Source: Parerythrobacter_A sp963838735 (GTDB lineage Bacteria > Pseudomonadota > Alphaproteobacteria > Sphingomonadales > Sphingomonadaceae). Taken from it: DNA of 64,000 bases. Below, piece by piece: positions 35,560-43,426 of the stretch. The stretch spans positions 62,001-126,000 of the forward strand of contig CAWISG010000010.1 in the NCBI GenBank assembly GCA_963838735.1. The letters run 5' to 3'. A model generated the notes under the pieces. That model was not told the DNA's origin and made no database searches. It worked only from the letters and a program-made list of their open reading frames with translations. The stretch's first letter is position 1, and each line of letters starts with the position of its first letter. A program made the translations under genes and the position numbers.

Positions 35560-37326
35560 ATGACGACCGCAAAGTTTGTCGATGGCGATTCCGCCGGAAC
35601 TATTCTTGGCCACCCCAAGGGGTTGTTCGTATTGTTCTTCGCCGAAATGTGGGAGCGTTTCTCCTATTACGGCATGCGCGCGCTGCTGATATTCTACCTG
35701 ACGAAACACTGGCTGTTTTCTGATAGCGAGTCAGGCGTCATTTACGGAGCCTATACCGCGCTGGTCTATATTGCGCCCGTCGTCGGCGGTTACCTTGCCG
35801 ACAAGGCGCTCGGGCAGCGCAAGGCGGTCCTGTTCGGTGCAGTGCTCCTCACTCTCGGGCATTTCTTCATGGCTTTCGAAGGCGCGCCGAGAGCAGGTAA
35901 TACGGACAATCCGATCATCTACGTGTTCTGGCTTGCCTTGGCACTTATCATCGTCGGCTCGGGGTTCCTAAAAGCCAACATTTCGGTGATGGTCGGCCAG
36001 CTCTACCCCCGTACCGACGTGCGCAGGGACGGTGCGTACACCATCTTTTACATGGGCATTAATTTGGGCGCAGCGATCGGTTCGCTAATGTGCGGTTATA
36101 TCGGCGAGACATACGGCTGGGCATACGGATTCGGGCTTGCGGGCATAGGGATGCTGCTGGGCCTCGTCGTATTTGTCTGGGGGAAACCTCTGCTGCTCGG
36201 TCGAGGCGAACCACCCGTCGAACTTGCGAAGGCGCGCGAATTCAGCGTGTACGGCCTTGGTTTGCTGTTCGTTGCGGTTTGCTGGGTTGCCATACAATAC
36301 CAGGATGCGGTTGGCGTGTTCTTGGGTACCTTCGGCGCCGCCCTGGTTTGCTACGTTTTCGCCATCGCGACTTTTCAGCTTCCTTATGGCTTGTATAGCA
36401 AAGCACCGACCCCGGCATTCTACTCCTATGTGGCCAGCGGCGTCGTCCTGGTCGTTTCCATGTTCTTCGTATCGTCCGGTAACTCGGCATGGCAGCTGCC
36501 GGCTACCATCGGGCTCGGCGGTATCGTGTCGATCATCGTGTTGCAGATGATTGTGAAGACCAGTCACGATCGCGACCGCATTCTCGCAGCAATGTTCCTT
36601 ATCATCGTGTCGATTATCTTCTGGGCGCTTTTCGAACAGGCAGGATCGTCGCTTAACCTGTTCACCGATCGAAGCGTTGATCGCACAATGGTCGGCATCG
36701 AATTTCCGGCGTCGACCTTTCAGTCGATCAACGCAATTTACATCATTCTGCTCGCTCCAGTCTTCGCTACAACTTGGACAATTCTCGGGCGCAAGGGGCT
36801 CGAGCCTTCGACGCCGATGAAGTTCGGCCTCGGTGTCGTGCAGGTCGGTCTCGGCTTCTTAGTCCTGGTCTGGGGTGCGCAAAGCGTCGGCGTGAATGTC
36901 CCAACGCCGGTAATATTCATCTTCCTGATCTACCTGCTCCACACCACCGGGGAACTCTGTCTTTCTCCAGTAGGGCTTTCGGCCATGAACCGTCTCGCGC
37001 CAATGCAGATCGCAAGTCTTATCATGGGTACCTGGTTCTTCGCGTCCGCCACGGGCAACTTTGTTGCCGGCCAGATCGCCGCCGCTACCGGAGGAGAAGG
37101 CGCTGGCGAGGAAGCCGGCAAGCAAGTCGTGCTGGACGTCTACTCCACCGTCGGCTGGTATGCGATTGGCGTAGGTGTGGCGGTTATGGTCATCAGTCCG
37201 CTCGTGAAACGCCTGATGCATCTTGATACGCTGGCCGACGACAATGTCGGCGATGACCTGGCGGGTCAGGCGCAGGCGGGGCTGGAGCAGCAGGAAGCGG
37301 GCATCCACCCCGCGACGCGTACGTAG
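35560..37326 (+). CDS. POT/PTR2-family proton-dependent oligopeptide transporter
   Basis: 588 residues with about 14 hydrophobic segments. The PTR2 hallmark AEMWERFSYYGMRALLIFYLT contains the ExxER proton-coupling motif. The second family signature is near YTIFYMGINLGAAIGS. A long hydrophilic C-terminal tail follows the last helix. It imports di- and tripeptides with protons. ATG 35560 has GGAGGG upstream. Third positions are visibly less GC-rich than in neighbours, which hints at a different history. The amidohydrolase operon begins 14 bases later. Confidence 0.88.
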   Translation: MTTAKFVDGDSAGTILGHPKGLFVLFFAEMWERFSYYGMRALLIFYLTKHWLFSDSESGVIYGAYTALVYIAPVVGGYLADKALGQRKAVLFGAVLLTLGHFFMAFEGAPRAGNTDNPIIYVFWLALALIIVGSGFLKANISVMVGQLYPRTDVRRDGAYTIFYMGINLGAAIGSLMCGYIGETYGWAYGFGLAGIGMLLGLVVFVWGKPLLLGRGEPPVELAKAREFSVYGLGLLFVAVCWVAIQYQDAVGVFLGTFGAALVCYVFAIATFQLPYGLYSKAPTPAFYSYVASGVVLVVSMFFVSSGNSAWQLPATIGLGGIVSIIVLQMIVKTSHDRDRILAAMFLIIVSIIFWALFEQAGSSLNLFTDRSVDRTMVGIEFPASTFQSINAIYIILLAPVFATTWTILGRKGLEPSTPMKFGLGVVQVGLGFLVLVWGAQSVGVNVPTPVIFIFLIYLLHTTGELCLSPVGLSAMNRLAPMQIASLIMGTWFFASATGNFVAGQIAAATGGEGAGEEAGKQVVLDVYSTVGWYAIGVGVAVMVISPLVKRLMHLDTLADDNVGDDLAGQAQAGLEQQEAGIHPATRT

Positions 37327-37340
37327 ACGGGGCGGCATTC

Positions 37341-38711
37341 ATGCACAGTTTCACTCGCATCGTTGCCCTTGCCCTCTCCGCTGCTTCGTTGTCTGCCTGT
37401 GCCGGAATGTCCGGCGCGGCGGACAAGCCCGCCACCGCCGCCGATGTCCCGGTTCCTTTCGCCAGCACCTACACCCGCTATCCGGGCGAGCCGACTGCGC
37501 TGGTCGGCGCGACGGTGCATGACGGCACCGGTGCGACGCTTGCCGATGCCACCGTGTTGTTCGCGGACGGCAAGATCGTCGGCGTTGGCGATGCGTCGCT
37601 ATCCACTGCGGGCTACACGCGGATCGACGGCACCGGTAAGTATGTCACGCCCGGCGTCATCGACATCCACAGCCACCTCGGCAATTATCCGACCCCCTCG
37701 GTTGACGCACACAACGATGGCAACGAGGCGACCGATCCCAAGACACCCGAAGTCTGGGCCGAGCATTCGGTCTGGCCGCAGGATCCCGGTTTCACGCGCG
37801 CGCTCGCCAATGGGGGTGTGACCAGCCTTCAAATCCTGCCGGGTTCGGCAAACCTGATGGGCGGGCGCACGGTCACGCTAAAGAACGTCAACAGCCGCAC
37901 GGTGCAGGGCATGAAATTCCCGGGTGCGCCCTACGGCTTCAAGATGGCGTGCGGCGAGAACCCCAAACGCGTGTATGGTGGGCGCGGCCGGATGCCGAGC
38001 ACCCGCATGGGCAATTTCGCGGTCAATCGGCAGGCGTGGATGGACGCCAAAGTCTACGCCGATGGCGACCGGGAGAAACGCGATCTGGGCAAGGAGACGT
38101 TGGCCGGCGTCCTCGATGGCGACATCCTGGTCCACAACCACTGCTATCGCGCCGACGAGATGGCGCTGGTCATCGATATGGCGCGCGAGGCGGGCTACAA
38201 AGTCACGGCGTTCCATCACGCGGTCGAAAGCTACAAGATCGCCGACATGCTGCGAGAAAACGATATCTGCAGCGCAATCTGGGCCGACTGGTACGGCTTC
38301 AAGATGGAAGCCTATGACGGCATCCCCGAAAACGCCGCACTGCTGTGGCAAGCGGGGGCATGCGTGGTCATCCATTCCGATGACGAGAACGGTATCCAGC
38401 GGCTCAATCAGGAAGCTGCAAAGGCGCAGGCTGCCGGACGGCGTATCGGGCTCGACATAACCGACGGCGATACCATCGGCTGGATCACGCTGAATGCGGC
38501 CAAGGCAATGGGCATCGATGCGATGACGGGCAGCCTGGAGGCCGACAAGATGGCCGATATCGTGTTGTGGAACGGCAACCCGTTAAGCGTATATTCCCGC
38601 CCCGAAAAAGTGTGGGTCGATGGCGCGCTGCTGTATGACGCAAACGACCCCAAGCGCAGGCCGGTCAGCGATTTCGAGCTGGGCCAGCCGGGCGAAGGGG
38701 ACGCAAAATGA
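37341..38711 (+). CDS. Amidohydrolase-family lipoprotein
   Basis: 456 residues with a lipobox (LSACAG, Cys about 20), so it should be anchored in the envelope. It is a TIM-barrel amidohydrolase of the imidazolonepropionase/prolidase-like group. The metal ligands are intact: VIDIHSHLG (HxH), HNHCYR, TAFHHAVES and VIHSDDEN. It probably hydrolyses an amide or dipeptide in the periplasm. It overlaps the next gene as ATGA (38708-38711), and together with the POT transporter just upstream suggests a peptide-use locus. Confidence 0.83.
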   Translation: MHSFTRIVALALSAASLSACAGMSGAADKPATAADVPVPFASTYTRYPGEPTALVGATVHDGTGATLADATVLFADGKIVGVGDASLSTAGYTRIDGTGKYVTPGVIDIHSHLGNYPTPSVDAHNDGNEATDPKTPEVWAEHSVWPQDPGFTRALANGGVTSLQILPGSANLMGGRTVTLKNVNSRTVQGMKFPGAPYGFKMACGENPKRVYGGRGRMPSTRMGNFAVNRQAWMDAKVYADGDREKRDLGKETLAGVLDGDILVHNHCYRADEMALVIDMAREAGYKVTAFHHAVESYKIADMLRENDICSAIWADWYGFKMEAYDGIPENAALLWQAGACVVIHSDDENGIQRLNQEAAKAQAAGRRIGLDITDGDTIGWITLNAAKAMGIDAMTGSLEADKMADIVLWNGNPLSVYSRPEKVWVDGALLYDANDPKRRPVSDFELGQPGEGDAK

Positions 38712-40090
38712 TGCGCCTTGCTCTCCTCGCCATAACTGCCTTCGCCACGCTGGTCGCGCCGGTAATGGCGCAGGACATAGATATCGTGAATGCCACGGTC
38801 GCATCCGGCGATGGCAGCGAGCCGATCCAGAATGCCACCGTTTCGATCCGTAACGGCAATGTTGTTTATGCCGGACCCGATGCAGGCGCACCGGTGCGCG
38901 CAGCGGACAGCGCAATCGACGGATCGGGCAAATGGGTTACGCCCGGCCTCTTCGCTGCCATTACCACGTTGGGTCTGTGGGATGTTGGCGCAGTCAGTGA
39001 CTCCAACGACCAGGCGGCGAACAATTCGCCATTCGGTGCCGCGCTCGACGTAGCGCCGGCGCTCAACCCGACATCGCAGCACGTTGCGATCAACCGCGCG
39101 GCCGGCGTAACGCGGGCGAGCATCTTCTCGCGCCCGACCAGCTCGATCTTCGGCGGGCAAGGGGCCATCGTCGATCTTGGCGCGGACCCCGACATGGTCG
39201 TTCGTCCGCGCGCCTTCCAGATGGTGGCGCTGGGCGAAACGGGTGCGCGTATTGCGGGTGGCAGCCGCACCTCGACGCATGCCCTGTTGCGCAACGCCTT
39301 GCGCGAGGCGCGGCAATATGGTGCCGACGGCCGCATCATGGGCGGTCCTTCGCAGCCCGAAGACATACGAACCGGCGACGATCTGCCGCTGGACCCCCGC
39401 CTCGCCGACAATACCGCCCCGCGCGACGACGTGCTGCTCAACCGTTTCGATGCCGCTGCACTGGTGCCGGTCGTGCGCGGGCAGCAGCCGCTCTATGTTG
39501 CGGTGGAGCGCGCCTCGGACATTCGGCAAGTACTCGCGCTGAAGACCGACTTTCCGCAGCTCAATCTCGTGCTGGTCGGCGCAAGCGAAGGCTGGCTGGC
39601 CGCGCGCGACATTGCTGCGGCGGGCGTGCCGGTCATCGCCGATCCGCTCGACAACCTGCCGTCCAGCTTCGAACAGGTCGGGGCGACGCAAAGCAATGTG
39701 GCGCGTATGGTAAAGTCGGGTGTGAAGGTCGCGCTGGGTGGGCTGACCGATGGCATCAACTCGCCCCGCATCGCGCCACAATATGCGGGCAATCTCGTCG
39801 CCCTGCAGAACGTACCGGGCGCGGACGGACTGACCTGGGGGCAGGCGTTCGCCGCCATCTCCTCCGTGCCCGCGGACATCAGCGGCTATGGCGGCCGGTT
39901 CGGCGTTCTCGCCCCCGGTGCCAGCGGCGATGTCGTGCTGTGGAGCGGTGATCCGCTGGAACTGTCCTCAGCCCCCACGCGCGTCTTCATCGATGGGGTG
40001 GAACAGCCGCTGGACAACCACCAGACACGGCTGCGCGACCGCTATCGCAATCCGGACGAAAGCGTCCTGCCGAAGGGATATGACTGGTGA
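38708..40090 (+). CDS. Amidohydrolase-like protein lacking the metal-binding HxH
   Basis: 460 residues with a cleavable signal peptide (MMRLALLAITAFATLVAPVMAQ). The N-terminal beta-domain and the turn GKWVTPGLF match amidohydrolases, but the usual IDxHxH after TPGL is replaced by AAITTLGLWD. The later His ligands are also not evident, whereas the C-terminal GVLAPGASGDVVLWSGDPLE is family-like. It is thus probably a non-catalytic paralogue of the preceding enzyme. Coupled start and stop with both neighbours suggest a subunit or binding role. Confidence 0.8.
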   Translation: MMRLALLAITAFATLVAPVMAQDIDIVNATVASGDGSEPIQNATVSIRNGNVVYAGPDAGAPVRAADSAIDGSGKWVTPGLFAAITTLGLWDVGAVSDSNDQAANNSPFGAALDVAPALNPTSQHVAINRAAGVTRASIFSRPTSSIFGGQGAIVDLGADPDMVVRPRAFQMVALGETGARIAGGSRTSTHALLRNALREARQYGADGRIMGGPSQPEDIRTGDDLPLDPRLADNTAPRDDVLLNRFDAAALVPVVRGQQPLYVAVERASDIRQVLALKTDFPQLNLVLVGASEGWLAARDIAAAGVPVIADPLDNLPSSFEQVGATQSNVARMVKSGVKVALGGLTDGINSPRIAPQYAGNLVALQNVPGADGLTWGQAFAAISSVPADISGYGGRFGVLAPGASGDVVLWSGDPLELSSAPTRVFIDGVEQPLDNHQTRLRDRYRNPDESVLPKGYDW

Positions 40091-40581
40091 CGCAAATACG
40101 TTCGACGATGGTTGCGCTGGGGCTGGCAGGCGCCGCCGTGGCCGCCTTTACGGTAATGGCACAGGAGCCGAAAATGGATCGTTCGCAGGATGCGGCATGG
40201 CACAATGCGCAACAGGCCGCGCTGGCCGAACGCGCGGCAGATAGCGACTGGAACAGCATGGACGGCGGCCTGTTATGGCGGCGCACGGGTGGCGATGGCA
40301 CCGGTCCGAAACCCGATCCGTCCGACACGGTAACGGTGCATTATGCCGGCACTTTCATCGATGGCACCGGCTTCGACAGCTCCTATGATCGCGGACAGCC
40401 GGCGACATTCCCCTTGGGCGGACTGATCCCGGCATGGCAGATGGCGATCCCGCAAATGGGCGTGGGCGATACCATCGAAATCGCATCGCCTGCCGATCTG
40501 GCATACGGCCCGATGGGCAAGGGGCCGATACCCGGTGGCGCGACGCTGCTGTTCAAGGTCGAGCTGATCGCCATCAAGTAG
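40087..40581 (+). CDS. FKBP-type peptidyl-prolyl cis-trans isomerase, exported
   Basis: 164 residues. It starts with GTG within GTGA shared with the previous stop (40087-40090). A signal-like hydrophobic segment (MVALGLAGAAVAAFTVMAQ) comes first, then a spacer, then the FKBP domain: VTVHYAGTFIDGTGFDSSYDRG, FPLGGLIPAWQMAIPQMGVGD and LAYGPMGKGPIPGGATLLFKVELI. It catalyses proline isomerisation during periplasmic folding and may serve the two amidohydrolases made from the same message. Its last eight bases overlap the convergent HxlR gene. Confidence 0.88.
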   Translation: MTQIRSTMVALGLAGAAVAAFTVMAQEPKMDRSQDAAWHNAQQAALAERAADSDWNSMDGGLLWRRTGGDGTGPKPDPSDTVTVHYAGTFIDGTGFDSSYDRGQPATFPLGGLIPAWQMAIPQMGVGDTIEIASPADLAYGPMGKGPIPGGATLLFKVELIAIK

Positions 40582-40969
40582 CCGGAGGCACGGCGCTCCA
40601 ATCGGATGCGTCCTTGCCGTCCGCAAACAAGTGGTCGGCACTCCATGCGCCGATCCGTTCGTAGACGGGCGCCAATGCGCGTCCTGCTTCGGTCAGCACA
40701 TAGGCTGCGCGCACAGCGGCCGCCGGTTCGCGGCACAACACCCCCGCGGCAACCAGCATGGCGAGCCGGTCCGTCAGCACCGCGCGGCTTATATCGAGCC
40801 GTGCCATGAACTGTTCGAACCTGTCCGAGCCCAGCAGCGCCTCGCGCATGATCAGCATGGCCCAGCGGTCGCCCAGCACGCGGCTGGCGCGACCGATGGG
40901 GCATGGCGAGCGGGAGGCTTGGTACGCGGGCACGGTATTCGATATCGCGCTTGCTTGTGCAGGCGGCAA
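40574..40969 (-). CDS. HxlR-family transcriptional regulator
   Basis: 131 residues. The family start CPIGRASRVLGDRWAMLIMREALLGSDRFEQFMARLDISRAVLTDRL shows the winged-helix fold and conserved early cysteine, which in some relatives senses electrophiles or redox. The start is unclear: TTG at 40969 gives the listed length, while GTG at 40933 is an alternative, and neither has a good ribosome-binding site. It diverges from the PaaI-type thioesterase, and paired inverted repeats lie between them. Confidence 0.85.
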   Translation of the reverse strand: MPPAQASAISNTVPAYQASRSPCPIGRASRVLGDRWAMLIMREALLGSDRFEQFMARLDISRAVLTDRLAMLVAAGVLCREPAAAVRAAYVLTEAGRALAPVYERIGAWSADHLFADGKDASDWSAVPPAT

Positions 40970-40974
40970 GTCCT

Positions 40975-40994
40975 ATTCAGTCTGAATTGCAGAC
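40975..40994. promoter_or_regulatory. Overlapping inverted repeats between hxlR-type gene and thioesterase
   Basis: ATTCAG-T-CTGAAT (40975-40987) is a perfect dyad, and GTCTG-AATTG-CAGAC (40980-40994) is a second that overlaps it. They sit in the 38-base divergent gap, next to the thioesterase ribosome-binding site AAGGAG. This is the natural place for an HxlR operator. Confidence 0.6.
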
Positions 40995-41007
40995 TTAAGG
41001 AGTTGTC

Positions 41008-41454
41008 ATGGCCGACCGTCCCCAGCGTTTCGAGACCCCCGAGCAGGCACGCGCCTACATGAAAACAGTGGCTGTCGGGCAGTCCGGTTTTTCCCGCTGG
41101 CTGGATGTCGATCCGGTCCGGGTCTGGGAGTGCGAGTCCGAACTTACTCTCGCCATACGCGACGAGATGACACAGCATCACGGCTTCGCGCATGGTGCCA
41201 TCGTGGGTCTTATGGCGGACAATGCCTGCGCCTGGGCGGCGGCAAGCGTAGCGGGCGATGTCGTGACAGGCAGCTACACCATCAATTTCCTTGCACCCGC
41301 CACCGGCAAGCTTCTGCGCGCGAAAGGCACCGTCATCAAGGCGGGCAAGCGACAGGTGGTGGTGCGCGCCGATGTATGGAGCGAGGGTGCCGCAAGCGAT
41401 GACGCAAAGCTGGTCGCCACCGCGCAGGCGACGATCATTCCGGTTGCCGGGTAG
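41008..41454 (+). CDS. PaaI-type hotdog-fold thioesterase
   Basis: 148 residues. The hotdog core has HHGFAHGAIVGLMADNACAWAA, where the HG and following Asp/Asn are the usual catalytic region, then VTGSYTINFLAPATGKLLRAKGTVIKAGKRQVVVRADV. It hydrolyses small or aromatic acyl-CoA thioesters. AAGGAG precedes the ATG by seven bases. It is divergent from the HxlR regulator, which probably controls it. It ends six bases from the convergent radical SAM gene. Confidence 0.87.
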   Translation: MADRPQRFETPEQARAYMKTVAVGQSGFSRWLDVDPVRVWECESELTLAIRDEMTQHHGFAHGAIVGLMADNACAWAAASVAGDVVTGSYTINFLAPATGKLLRAKGTVIKAGKRQVVVRADVWSEGAASDDAKLVATAQATIIPVAG

Positions 41455-41460
41455 CGACCA

Positions 41461-42558
41461 TCAAGTCCAGTAGAGGATGCGTGCTGCCGGTATGTGGTGC
41501 CCGATGCGTTCTTCGAAGAATGTACGCAATTCGCGCATCGTGTCCTTGTCGTAAACCTGTTTTTCGGAGCCGAACTTGGTGCGCTTGGTTGCGCGCAGGC
41601 GGTCGCTCATGTCCAGCCTGGACCCGGGATACCAGCTTTCCAGCGTCGCTTTCGATCCCGGCGAGAACCGGTGCGTTATCAACTCCACCGTCAGGTCGAG
41701 GCCCGGCACGTCGTTCAACGCCGCGGCGGCTTCGGCGATCAGACCGCCATAGGCCTCGCGCCACCCTTCCGCTGCAATGATCGGTGCGATGGTCAGCCCC
41801 ACGGGGTATCCGGCATGCGCCATAGACGCCAGTGCGGCCAGTCGATCCGCGACCGGTGCCGTTCCCGCCTCGAACTGGCGATACGCCGCAGGGTTGACCG
41901 ATGCCCGCATCCTCGTGCGCCCGTTATGCGCAAGCGGCAGCAGGGTCTCGACATTGGCGAACTTCGTGGTGAAGCGCAGTTGCGCGTCGGCAGCCCAAGC
42001 ACCGAACCATTCCACTGCTTTCGCGACCGATCCGGTGATGGGTTCGATGCCGAGCGGGTCGGTATAGCAGCTGGCCTCGTACGTCGTGCCCTCGCCCACC
42101 CGGTCAACATTGCGCGACGTGATGGTGCCTTCTCCCAGATACCGCGTGGCGGCATCAAATATCTCGTCAAGATTGGCATAGGCCCGCGTTATCGGCGGAC
42201 CTTTCAGCGATCCGGCAAGGTAGCAATAGCTGCAATGTGCTGGGCACCCTTGCGCCAGATCGAGGCGCCAGTCGGCGCTGGGTGCGATAGGCTGCAGCTT
42301 GCGCTTGGAGGGCGGCGCGACAACAATGGCCAGCGTCGCCTTGGCTTGCGCATAGGCGCGGCGCGGATCGTCCGGCAGGCCCAACCGGACCTGTTCGCCG
42401 GACAGTTCTTCGACCGCCAACCCGGCTTTGGCGGCCCGTTCGGCCATCGCCAGGCCATGCGCATGATTTCGGGCAGAACGGGTGATCAAGACACGCTTGG
42501 GCATCCACGCAGAAGGGATTCTGGCGGCGGGCACTATAGTTTCGGGAACGGGGTCCAT
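41461..42558 (-). CDS. Spore photoproduct lyase-like radical SAM protein
   Basis: 365 residues. The radical SAM cluster motif is CPAHCSYC (C105, C109, C112), preceded by LQPIAPSADWRLDLAQG and followed by YCYLAGSLKGPPITRAYANL. This matches the SPL-like family found in non-spore-forming bacteria. True spore photoproduct lyase repairs a UV thymine adduct in Firmicutes spores, and the role in this group is not established. The C-terminus carries the family segment FGSEKQVYDKDTM. It lies 53 bases after the crotonase gene on the same strand. Confidence 0.78.
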   Translation of the reverse strand: MDPVPETIVPAARIPSAWMPKRVLITRSARNHAHGLAMAERAAKAGLAVEELSGEQVRLGLPDDPRRAYAQAKATLAIVVAPPSKRKLQPIAPSADWRLDLAQGCPAHCSYCYLAGSLKGPPITRAYANLDEIFDAATRYLGEGTITSRNVDRVGEGTTYEASCYTDPLGIEPITGSVAKAVEWFGAWAADAQLRFTTKFANVETLLPLAHNGRTRMRASVNPAAYRQFEAGTAPVADRLAALASMAHAGYPVGLTIAPIIAAEGWREAYGGLIAEAAAALNDVPGLDLTVELITHRFSPGSKATLESWYPGSRLDMSDRLRATKRTKFGSEKQVYDKDTMRELRTFFEERIGHHIPAARILYWT

Positions 42559-42611
42559 AGTCGGCTGAACGTGCGAGGCGGTGTTCCGTTCATCTTAGCA
42601 TTTGCGAAGCG

Positions 42612-43409
42612 TCATGCGCCGCGATACGTGCCCGCGCGCTTTTCCAACAGCGCCGCGACGCCTTCGGCATGGTCGCTGGTGTGGTGCATCAGCGCCTGCG
42701 TTGCCGCCGCCAGTTCGAGCGCATTGTCGTAGCTCGACGTGCGCGCCTGTCGCAGCAGCCGCTTGGTCTGCCGCACAGCCAGCGGGGGCATGGCGGCGAT
42801 ACGTTGTGCCAACGCCATCGCCGTATCCTGCAGGGTGTCGTCGGCGACGACATCGGACACCAGCCCCCATTCACGCGCCGTCTCGGCATCGATAACCTCG
42901 CCGGTGTAGAGCAGCTGCGCCGCGCGAGCCTCGCCAATAATGCGCGGCAGCAGCCATGCGCCGCCGTCACCCGGTATGATGCCGAGTTTCAGGAAAGTCA
43001 CGCCGAACTTCGCAGCGTCCGATGCAATGCGGATGTCGGCAAGGCAGGCGATATCGCAACCCAGCCCGATGGCGGGACCGTTGACGGCGGCGATCAGCGG
43101 GACCTGCAAGCCTTCGAATGCGCGCAGGGCGCGGTGAATGTTGCTGCGATAGCTTTCCGCGATGGCAACCGGATTCCCACCGAACGTGCCCGTGCGGTCG
43201 CGCATCGCCTTGATATCGCCGCCCGCCGAAAAGGCGCGGCCCGTGCCGGTCAGGATGGCGACGCGAACCCCGGGATCACCGTTGATGGCGTCGCACGCCG
43301 CAGCGATCTCCGCGCCGTCGCCATTGGTGCCCAGCGGGTTCATCGCATCGGCCCGGTCGAAGCGCAGCGTTGCGATGCCGCCGGATATGTCGGATGTTAT
43401 GACGGGCAT
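42612..43409 (-). CDS. Enoyl-CoA hydratase/isomerase (crotonase) family protein
   Basis: 265 residues. The oxyanion-hole motifs FSAGGDIKAM and NGPAIGLGCDIACL are complete. The active-site stretch KLGIIPGDGGAWLLPRIIG has Asp in GDGG and lacks the first glutamate of classical hydratases. This is common among crotonases that act as isomerases or on unusual acyl-CoAs. It should act in fatty- or aromatic-acid degradation. It begins 17 bases after the dxs stop, so cotranscription with dxs is likely even though the functions are unrelated. Confidence 0.88.
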   Translation of the reverse strand: MPVITSDISGGIATLRFDRADAMNPLGTNGDGAEIAAACDAINGDPGVRVAILTGTGRAFSAGGDIKAMRDRTGTFGGNPVAIAESYRSNIHRALRAFEGLQVPLIAAVNGPAIGLGCDIACLADIRIASDAAKFGVTFLKLGIIPGDGGAWLLPRIIGEARAAQLLYTGEVIDAETAREWGLVSDVVADDTLQDTAMALAQRIAAMPPLAVRQTKRLLRQARTSSYDNALELAAATQALMHHTSDHAEGVAALLEKRAGTYRGA

Positions 43410-43426
43410 GGCGGCGTGCGACGCGG

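Noticed and set aside
41461..42558. Calling the radical SAM protein a true spore photoproduct lyase (SplB)
   Set aside because: Nothing else suggests sporulation, and only the SAM cluster and family-level text match.
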